Assembly: GCA_905215945.1 (NCBI GenBank)
Contig: CAJMRZ010000007.1
Coordinates: 1-20,636, forward strand
Length of the DNA stretch: 20,636 nt
Direction: 5' to 3'
DNA from: an uncultured bacterium
GTDB taxonomy: Bacteria; Actinomycetota; Coriobacteriia; Coriobacteriales; Coriobacteriaceae
The notes beneath the pieces are model-generated. The model saw nothing but the letters and a program-made list of their open reading frames with translations, was not told the DNA's origin and searched no databases. Of the stretch, positions 15,985 through 20,636 are shown piece after piece; position 1 is the stretch's first letter; every line of letters begins with the position of its first letter. The translations under genes were made by a program, and so were the position numbers.

Positions 15985-16662
15985 ATGTCGTTGCGCGGTG
16001 GAATCGGTTTGCCCGAGCTTCCTCTAGAGGACGGGCAGGAGTTTAGGCTCGGCATTATGGGTGGCACCTTTGATCCCATCCATTACGGGCACCTGGTGAC
16101 TGCCGAGCAGGCGCGCGAGTCGCTCGACTTGGACGCTGTGCTCTTTATGCCGGCGGGCTCTCCTGCTTTTAAGCTTGACAAGCCGGTGACGCCTGCCGAG
16201 GACCGTTATGCTATGACGGTCCTCGCCACCGCCGCGAACCCGGCCTTTTTGGCGAGTCGGTTCGAGATCGACCGTCCGGGGGTAACCTACACGGCCGATA
16301 CGCTTCATGCTCTTCGCGACTTTTATCCGCCGCAGGTAAAGCTCTACTTTATTACGGGCGCCGACGCGATTATCGATATTGTGACCTGGCATGATGCCGA
16401 ACGAATCGCTGAGCTTGCTACCTTTATTGCGGCGACACGACCGGGCTTTGATATCGATACGGCGCGTGCCCGAATCAAAGAGTCGGGGCTGCCGTTCGAC
16501 GTGCGCTATATTCAGATTCCGGCGCTGGCGATCAGCTCGACGAACATTCGTAAGCGAGTTGCCCGCGGCATGAGCGTGCGCTATCTTACGAGCGAGTCCG
16601 TGCTCGGCTACATTCGCAAACGCAGGCTATATGCCGATTTGGGCCAAGAAGATTTTGAGTGA
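15985..16662 (+). CDS. nadD: Nicotinate-nucleotide adenylyltransferase
   Basis: NadD joins nicotinate mononucleotide and ATP to make deamido-NAD, a required step of NAD synthesis. The 225-residue protein has GIMGGTFDPIHYGH (23-36), with the HxGH nucleotidyltransferase motif at 33-36, and ISSTNIR (183-189), the second ATP-binding motif. FITGADAI is also typical. A ~20-residue N-terminal extension precedes the first strand. The Met at 25 lies inside that strand, so the upstream ATG 15985 is kept. GGAGGG lies at 15969-15974, within the end of obg. The order obg-nadD-yqeK-rsfS is widely conserved. Confidence 0.95.
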   Translation: MSLRGGIGLPELPLEDGQEFRLGIMGGTFDPIHYGHLVTAEQARESLDLDAVLFMPAGSPAFKLDKPVTPAEDRYAMTVLATAANPAFLASRFEIDRPGVTYTADTLHALRDFYPPQVKLYFITGADAIIDIVTWHDAERIAELATFIAATRPGFDIDTARARIKESGLPFDVRYIQIPALAISSTNIRKRVARGMSVRYLTSESVLGYIRKRRLYADLGQEDFE

Positions 16663-16674
16663 TGGGGGTCTACG

Positions 16675-17283
16675 TTGTCGGTAGAGGATCAGTTTGAGGG
16701 CGATGAGCGCGCGCTGCTCAAGCGCATTCAAGAGCTGCTCGATGTTCGCATGAAGGATAAGCGCAAGCGCTATGTGCATTCGCTGGGTGTTGCCGAGACC
16801 GCACTTCATCTGGCCGAGGTCTACGGCGTTGACCGCTTTGATGCCGCTGCCGCCGGCCTGATCCACGACTGGGACAAAGTGCTCTCCGACGATGAGCTGG
16901 TCACGCGCGCTCTGCATTACGGCATTAAGATTGCCGGCTCTCCTTCCGCCGCGACGCCGCTTTTGCATGGCCCTGTTGCCGCCTATGAACTTCCGCAGCT
17001 TTTTCCCGAGCTGTCGCCGGCGGTCTTTCAGGCTGTCGACCGTCACACCGTGGGCGCTTGCGACATGACGCCGCTCGATATGGTGGTCTTTGTGGCTGAT
17101 GCCATCGAACCCAACCGCCACGGCGATTATGCCCATGCGCTGCGCAAGATGGTGGGGGAGTCGACGCTCGATGAGTTGTTCTTCTCCTGTTTTGCGCAGG
17201 GTCTGGTCTATGTGATCCAGTCCGGGCGCTATCTTTATCCCACGGCTATTACGATTTACAACCATTACGCCCAGCTGCGCTAG
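16675..17283 (+). CDS. yqeK: HD-domain hydrolase YqeK (Ap4A symmetrical hydrolase family)
   Basis: The 202-residue HD-superfamily protein is of the YqeK type, which cleaves Ap4A symmetrically into two ADP. Metal ligands in order are H35 (YVHSLG), H64-D65 (LIHDWDK), H98 (LLHGP), H124 (DRHTVG) and D142 (VADAIEPNR). All are present, so it should be active. The W in IHDWDK replaces the more usual I/L and is conservative in position. TTG 16675 is 6 bases after GGGGG (16664-16668). The gene is 12 bases after nadD and 27 before rsfS, the normal neighbourhood of the family. Confidence 0.92.
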   Translation: MSVEDQFEGDERALLKRIQELLDVRMKDKRKRYVHSLGVAETALHLAEVYGVDRFDAAAAGLIHDWDKVLSDDELVTRALHYGIKIAGSPSAATPLLHGPVAAYELPQLFPELSPAVFQAVDRHTVGACDMTPLDMVVFVADAIEPNRHGDYAHALRKMVGESTLDELFFSCFAQGLVYVIQSGRYLYPTAITIYNHYAQLR

Positions 17284-17310
17284 CTCGGGCTGTCTAGAAA
17301 GAGGTATTCC

Positions 17311-17766
17311 ATGGCCGACGAGACCATGACCGACGAGCAGATTCTTGAACATGTGGAGCACAAGAGCTTCGCCGCCACGTCCGACCGCACTGCCGCCTCG
17401 CTGTCCGCGAGCGGTGTCGCCGCCGAGGATGTCGCCCGCGCCGCCGCGCAGGCCGCCTACGACAAGAAGGGCGAGGACGTTCAGGTGCTCGACCTGACCG
17501 AGCTTTCCGACGTATGCGACTACTTTGTGCTTGCCACCGGTGCCAACAACCGCCAGGTCGATTCAATTGTCGACGAGATCGAGGAGAAGGTCGCCGAGGC
17601 TTGCGGCGAGCACCCGTTCTCCATCGAGGGTCGCGAGCAGAAGACCTGGATGCTCATGGACTACGGTTCGGTTGTCGTCCACGTCTTCACTCCCGAAGCC
17701 CGCGACTTCTACCGCCTCGAGAAGCTCTGGGGAGACGCCCCCCAGCTCCCCCTCAACCTCCTCTAG
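17311..17766 (+). CDS. rsfS: Ribosomal silencing factor RsfS
   Basis: RsfS (DUF143/Iojap) binds L14 on the free 50S subunit and blocks joining to 30S in starved cells. The core begins near residue 42 (ARAAAQAAYDKKGEDVQVLDLTELS) and contains CDYFVLATGANNRQVDSI, EGREQKTWMLMDYGSVVVHVF and EARDFYRLEKLWGDAP, the classic signature ending just before the C-terminus. Total length is 151 residues, about 35-40 longer at the N-terminus than usual. The ATG at 17311 is supported by AAAGAGG (17298-17304), so the extension is probably real. It is the last gene of the obg operon and is followed by a terminator. Confidence 0.95.
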   Translation: MADETMTDEQILEHVEHKSFAATSDRTAASLSASGVAAEDVARAAAQAAYDKKGEDVQVLDLTELSDVCDYFVLATGANNRQVDSIVDEIEEKVAEACGEHPFSIEGREQKTWMLMDYGSVVVHVFTPEARDFYRLEKLWGDAPQLPLNLL

Positions 17767-17807
17767 TAGCTCATTTGAGACGGGGTTTAGCTACCCTCAC
17801 GCATATC

Positions 17808-17850
17808 GCCGGGCAGTTGCGGTTTTCCGCAGCTACCCGGCTTTCTTTTT
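17808..17850 (+). terminator. Intrinsic terminator after rsfS
   Basis: Bases 17808-17822 pair with 17827-17841 as a 15-bp stem with a single C-A mismatch and one G-T wobble, and a TTTT loop, followed by TTTCTTTTT (17842-17850). It closes the obg-rsfS transcript in front of the convergent dinB gene. On the minus strand no T run follows, so it is poor at ending dinB transcription. Confidence 0.85.
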
Positions 17851-17860
17851 GCCTCAGGGA

Positions 17861-19114
17861 CTAATCGTTGAAGCGGGATTGGCGGCCGAAGGATAGGGCG
17901 GTGTCGCCGAATTTGTCTCGGACGGCGTCGATAGCGACGGAGAGGTCGCGGCGGTCGCTGGATTGGGCTCCGCGGTCATCGATCTCACAGAACAGGTCGG
18001 TCTGGATGCCGCCTTGGTGATCGAAGTCGCTCATGCCGATGCCCGCTAAGCGAACATGCATGCCTTCCTGCCAGATGTTGTCGAGCAGCTCGAGCGCTAC
18101 GGCAACAAAGATATTCTCGTCATCGGTGGGGTGTGGAAGCCGCCGCTGCGCCGAGCGTCCGCTGCCATACGAGTATTTGAGCTTGAGCGTCACCGTGGCG
18201 CCCGTCAGTCCCTGACGGCGCAGGCGGCGTCCCACTGACTCTCCCAACAGCGCAATTGCCGCCTCAATATCCCCACGCTCAGTCAGATCTTTAGCAAAGG
18301 TGCGTTCATTGCTGACCGACTTGACCTCGCGCTCTTCATCGAAGCTCGTGACTTCGGAGATTTCGAGTCCCAGCGCACGCTGGCGCATGCGTTCGCCGTT
18401 GACGCCAAAAATAGAGGCCAGTGTGGACTCAGGCGCGCGCGAAAGCTCGCCGAGGGTGTAGATGCGCATGCGGCGCAGTCGCTCCTCGGCCGAGCGCCCG
18501 ATGCCGCTCATGGCAGATACCGGCAGTGCGGCCAAAAAGCGCTGCTCGGTTCCGGGGCGCACGATGGTCAGCCCAAACGGCTTATCCCGCTCGCTTGCGA
18601 TCTTTGCGACCGTCTTGTTGCAGCCCACGCCAATGGAGCACGTCACTCCCAGCGCTGCCACGCGGTCGCTTATACGCCGCGCAACCAGCATCGGGTCTTC
18701 GGGCGCAAAGCGGCCCGGTGTGATATCGATAAAGGCTTCGTCGATGGATACGCGCTCAACGCGCGGGGTCTCGTCGGCGAGAATCGCCATGACCTGCGCG
18801 CTCACCTCGCGGTAGCGATCAAAGTGCCCATGCGTCCAAATGGCTTGCGGGCATAAGCGCCGCGCCTCGGCCGAGGCCATGGCAGAGTGCACGCCAAAGC
18901 GACGTGCCTCATACGAACACGTGGACACGACGCCACGCGAATCGGCGTCTCCGCCCACGATGAGCGGCTTTCCTCGCCATTCGGGATGATCGAGCATCTC
19001 CACGCTCGCAAAAAACGCATCGAGGTCCATGAGGCCCACCGCCGGACCCGTCCAGGGAGGCGGCGTGACGCCCGTGGCATCCTCATAACCGTATGTATGT
19101 TCGCGTCTTTCCAT
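17861..19114 (-). CDS. dinB: DNA polymerase IV (Y-family translesion polymerase)
   Basis: The 417-residue lesion-bypass polymerase is the only minus-strand gene. Palm motifs are M29-DLDAFFASVE (metal ligand D30, steric gate F35) and S123-IDEAFIDIT (catalytic D125, E126). VTCSIGVGCNKTVAKIAS and MSGIGRSAEERL (helix-hairpin-helix) follow, then the little finger. QTDLF at 371-375 fits the sliding-clamp-binding pentapeptide and is followed by a ~40-residue C-terminal extension (SVAIDAVRDKFGDTALSFG), common in actinobacterial homologues. The first ~24 residues are an extension with no known motif. The ATG at 19114 has no clear ribosome site but lies 7 bases after a TATACT -10 box. No clear LexA box was seen upstream, so SOS control is not supported. 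Confidence 0.94.
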   Translation of the reverse strand: MERREHTYGYEDATGVTPPPWTGPAVGLMDLDAFFASVEMLDHPEWRGKPLIVGGDADSRGVVSTCSYEARRFGVHSAMASAEARRLCPQAIWTHGHFDRYREVSAQVMAILADETPRVERVSIDEAFIDITPGRFAPEDPMLVARRISDRVAALGVTCSIGVGCNKTVAKIASERDKPFGLTIVRPGTEQRFLAALPVSAMSGIGRSAEERLRRMRIYTLGELSRAPESTLASIFGVNGERMRQRALGLEISEVTSFDEEREVKSVSNERTFAKDLTERGDIEAAIALLGESVGRRLRRQGLTGATVTLKLKYSYGSGRSAQRRLPHPTDDENIFVAVALELLDNIWQEGMHVRLAGIGMSDFDHQGGIQTDLFCEIDDRGAQSSDRRDLSVAIDAVRDKFGDTALSFGRQSRFND

Positions 19115-19120
19115 GTCATG

Positions 19121-19126
19121 AGTATA
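19121..19126 (-). promoter_or_regulatory. -10 box of dinB, suggesting a leaderless mRNA
   Basis: Read on the minus strand, TATACT ends 6 bases before the dinB ATG, so transcription would start at or near the A of ATG. No Shine-Dalgarno sequence is present. A recognisable -35 at 16-18 bases is missing (CGCACC-like), so the promoter is supported only by the -10 and its position. Confidence 0.45.
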
Positions 19127-19230
19127 CCGCGCAGCTCATGTGGGGTGCGTGTATGTGCTTGCAAATCCCGAATTCTTGTCTAAGATATGGATTTGCCCTC
19201 GACTACACCGAAGAAGTTGGTCTCACGGAC

Positions 19231-19259
19231 TTCACCTGCCCGCGTCGATGGCGTATTAT
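19231..19259 (+). promoter_or_regulatory. Promoter of the rpsP-khpA-rimM-trmD operon
   Basis: TTCACC (19231-19236) and TATTAT (19254-19259) are separated by 17 bases. The start would be near 19266, leaving a ~50-base leader before the rpsP TTG. The -35 matches only 4 of 6 consensus bases. The 201-base gap between dinB and rpsP (19115-19315) holds this promoter and the dinB control region, and nothing else I can recognise. Confidence 0.55.
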
Positions 19260-19315
19260 GTTCAACTGTTTGTTTGTAGTTGCAGCCTAAAGCTGCTTGG
19301 TTGGAGGAGTTTCCT

Positions 19316-19678
19316 TTGGCAGTCAAGATTCGCCTTGCTCGTCACGGCGCTAAGAAGCGTCCGTACTACCGTGTCGTCGTCGCCGATTCCCGCGCCCCGC
19401 GTGACGGTCGTATCATCGAGGAGGTTGGCCGCTACAACCCGATGACCGCCCCCAAGACCATCAACCTCGACCTCGAGAAGATCGCCGACTGGCAGTCCAA
19501 GGGCGCTCAGCTCACCGACGCCGTCGCCGCTCTGGTCAAGGCCGCCAACGAGGGCGAGAAGACTGAGACCGTCGTCAAGAAGTCCAAGAAGCAGCTCGCC
19601 AAAGAGGCCGAGGCCGCTAAGGCTGCCGCTGAGGCCGCTAAGGCTGCCGCTGAGGCCGCTGAGGGCGCCGAGGAGTAA
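19316..19678 (+). CDS. rpsP: 30S ribosomal protein S16
   Basis: The S16 core starts at once ([31 protein letters not shown], read here as [18 protein letters not shown] and [10 protein letters not shown]). TTG 19316 is chosen because GGAGGAG (19303-19309) lies 6 bases before it; the in-frame ATG at 19280 would add 12 residues foreign to the family. The product has 120 residues, against about 80-90 in most bacteria. The excess is a C-terminal Lys/Ala/Glu-rich tail (from about residue 85) encoded partly by a 21-base tandem repeat. It is the first gene of the rpsP-khpA-rimM-trmD operon and assembles early in the 30S subunit. Confidence 0.96.
   Translation: MAVKIRLARHGAKKRPYYRVVVADSRAPRDGRIIEEVGRYNPMTAPKTINLDLEKIADWQSKGAQLTDAVAALVKAANEGEKTETVVKKSKKQLAKEAEAAKAAAEAAKAAAEAAEGAEE
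19610..19660 (+). repeat. 21-base tandem repeat in the 3' end of rpsP (2.4 copies)
   Basis: Two perfect 21-base copies at 19610-19630 and 19631-19651 are followed by a 9-base partial copy (19652-19660). Each encodes EAAKAAA in frame, so copy-number change would lengthen or shorten the S16 tail by seven residues without a frameshift. Confidence 0.85.
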
Positions 19679-19681
19679 ATC

Positions 19682-19966
19682 GTGCCTGAGGTTGACGCTG
19701 CACAGCTCGAGGGTGAGGCAATGCTCTCAGATCGCATCGCCGATCTCGTCGAATATCTCGTTGTTCAGATCGTCGACGACCCGGATTCCGTGAGCCTTGA
19801 GGTCATCGATGGTGACGACGCCTCTACGATTGAGGTTTCGGTCGCCGAGGATGACGTCGCTAAGGTCATCGGCCGTCGTGGCCGTACCATCAAGGCCATT
19901 CGCACGCTCGCCCGTGCACTGGCCGCTCGCCTCGACACTGCTGTCGAGGTAGAGGTTCTGGGCTAG
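19682..19966 (+). CDS. khpA: KH-domain RNA-binding protein KhpA
   Basis: This 94-residue protein is a single KH domain. The GxxG loop GRRG (64-67) lies in VAKVIGRRGRTIKAIRTLARA. KhpA proteins bind RNA, often with KhpB, and affect division and wall growth in some Gram-positives. GTG 19682 has GAGGAG (19669-19674) 7 bases upstream. ATG 19721 is an alternative that would give 81 residues, closer to the family's usual ~75-80, and has GGTGAGG just before it. Both starts are defensible, and I keep the longer one. The gene is 3 bases after rpsP, its usual position upstream of rimM. Confidence 0.93.
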   Translation: MPEVDAAQLEGEAMLSDRIADLVEYLVVQIVDDPDSVSLEVIDGDDASTIEVSVAEDDVAKVIGRRGRTIKAIRTLARALAARLDTAVEVEVLG

Positions 19967-19970
19967 GACC

Positions 19971-20492
19971 TTGAGGTCCCAGTACAAAAACATCGCCCGT
20001 GTGGTCAAGCCGCACGGAAGGAAGGGGGAGGTCCTCGCGCAGCCGCTGCGGGGGCTTCCTTCTGTATTAGAGCCGGGTATGCGCGTCGCCCTGACGCCGC
20101 CGGCGCTCAAGCGCGACCGCTTTTGCACGGTCGTGTCCGTCACCGATACGGGCGATGGCGATCTGGTCTCGTTTGAGGGCATTGACGACTTGACGGCCGC
20201 CGAGGGCATCACGGGATGCTACGTGCTGGCAAATCGTGACGACTTTGAGCTCGACTCGCTCGACGCTGCCTATACCGACCTGATGGGTCGCGAGGTGGTC
20301 GACGAGCGCTTCGGTTCGCTTGGCACGATCGTCGAGATCATGTCAACGCCCGCTAACGATGTTTGGGTTGTCGAGGGCGATCGGTACGGCGAGGTACTGA
20401 TTCCCGTGATCGAGCAGGTCGTGCTCGATCTTCCCGACACAGGAACAATTTCCGTCCACGTTATGGACGGCCTGATCGATATGGACAAGTAG
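19971..20492 (+). CDS. rimM: 16S rRNA processing protein RimM
   Basis: RimM binds S19 and helps mature the 30S head. The 173-residue protein has the N-terminal barrel (YKNIARVVKPHGRKGEVLAQPL, with the diagnostic xxxHGxxGE motif) and the C-terminal PRC barrel (DLMGREVVDERFGSLGTIVEI, VEGDRYGEVLIPVIEQVV). The start is TTG 19971, 4 bases after the khpA stop. The ribosome site is poor (AGGA at 19965-19968, only 2 bases away), so translation may be coupled to khpA. trmD follows after 10 bases. Confidence 0.94.
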   Translation: MRSQYKNIARVVKPHGRKGEVLAQPLRGLPSVLEPGMRVALTPPALKRDRFCTVVSVTDTGDGDLVSFEGIDDLTAAEGITGCYVLANRDDFELDSLDAAYTDLMGREVVDERFGSLGTIVEIMSTPANDVWVVEGDRYGEVLIPVIEQVVLDLPDTGTISVHVMDGLIDMDK

Positions 20493-20502
20493 GGAGGACA
20501 AC

Positions 20503-20636
20503 ATGCTGATCGAGACCCTTTCGGTCTTTCCCGAGATGTTTGAGCCCGTCATGTCCACGTCGATTTTGGGCCGCGCCCGCAAGGCCGGCCTTTTTGATTT
20601 TAAGGCGTATAACCTGCGCGACTGGACGCACGACCG
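20503..20636 (+). CDS. trmD: tRNA (guanine-N1)-methyltransferase TrmD, N-terminal part (3' end outside window)
   Basis: ATG 20503 follows AGGGAGGA (about 20491-20498). The 44 visible residues begin MLIETLSVFPEMFEPVMSTS, then ILGRARKAGLFDFKAYNLRDW, a clear match to the start of TrmD (usual form ...TLFPEMF...S.(I/L)xRAxxxG...NxRD). The full enzyme makes m1G37 next to the anticodon and prevents frameshifting. The SAM-binding knot lies beyond the window. Its position after rimM fits the standard operon order, in which rplS usually follows. Confidence 0.95.
   Translation, partial: MLIETLSVFPEMFEPVMSTSILGRARKAGLFDFKAYNLRDWTHD

Noticed and set aside
19091..19105. SOS/LexA-like box near dinB (CGAACATACATACG on the minus strand)
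   Set aside because: Only one half-site matches and it lies inside the dinB coding region, so it is not good evidence for LexA control.

Overview
The window is about 20.6 kb of GC-rich DNA, densely packed with housekeeping genes. All genes are on the + strand except dinB. The gene order (mreBCD-PBP2-rodA; a radical SAM/DUF2344 pair next to rplU-rpmA-obg-nadD-yqeK-rsfS; rpsP-khpA-rimM-trmD), the high GC with strong C/G third positions, and the frequent TTG starts point to an actinobacterium of the class Coriobacteriia. A Collinsella-like organism is the most likely. This is inferred from remembered gene content, not from a database search.

Layout. (1) 1-771: C-terminal part of a cation-pumping P-type ATPase with an unusual basic tail. 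(2) 875-3983: a zinc-ribbon membrane protein, a cytoplasmic-type cyclophilin and a TPR membrane protein. The cyclophilin and TPR genes share a strong extended -10 promoter. (3) 4099-10052: the rod-shape and cell-elongation cluster mreB, mreC, mreD, mrdA (PBP2) and rodA, where rodA is frameshifted in this sequence. (4) 10071-13697: a DUF697 protein, then a large radical SAM enzyme overlapping a DUF2344 partner by 4 bases. (5) 13765-17766: ribosomal proteins L21 and L27, an intrinsic terminator, then obg, nadD, yqeK and rsfS, closed by a strong terminator. (6) 17861-19114: dinB (DNA polymerase IV) on the minus strand, probably leaderless. (7) 19316 to the end: the rpsP-khpA-rimM-trmD ribosome and tRNA maturation operon, with trmD cut by the window edge.

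How the genes work together. MreB filaments, MreC and MreD organise the PBP2 transpeptidase and RodA glycosyltransferase that build the lateral wall. L21, L27, Obg and RsfS act on the large ribosomal subunit. S16, RimM and (by family) KhpA act on small-subunit maturation or RNA binding, and TrmD methylates G37 of tRNA. NadD supplies NAD, and YqeK degrades Ap4A-type alarmones.

I saw no tRNA, rRNA, CRISPR array, insertion sequence, phage gene or restriction/defence system. No gap without a gene exceeds about 200 bases. The least understood parts are the zinc-ribbon/TPR membrane proteins before mreB, the DUF697 protein after rodA, and the radical SAM/DUF2344 pair. The most concrete anomaly is the rodA frameshift near base 9090. 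I did not find a convincing wholly new system.
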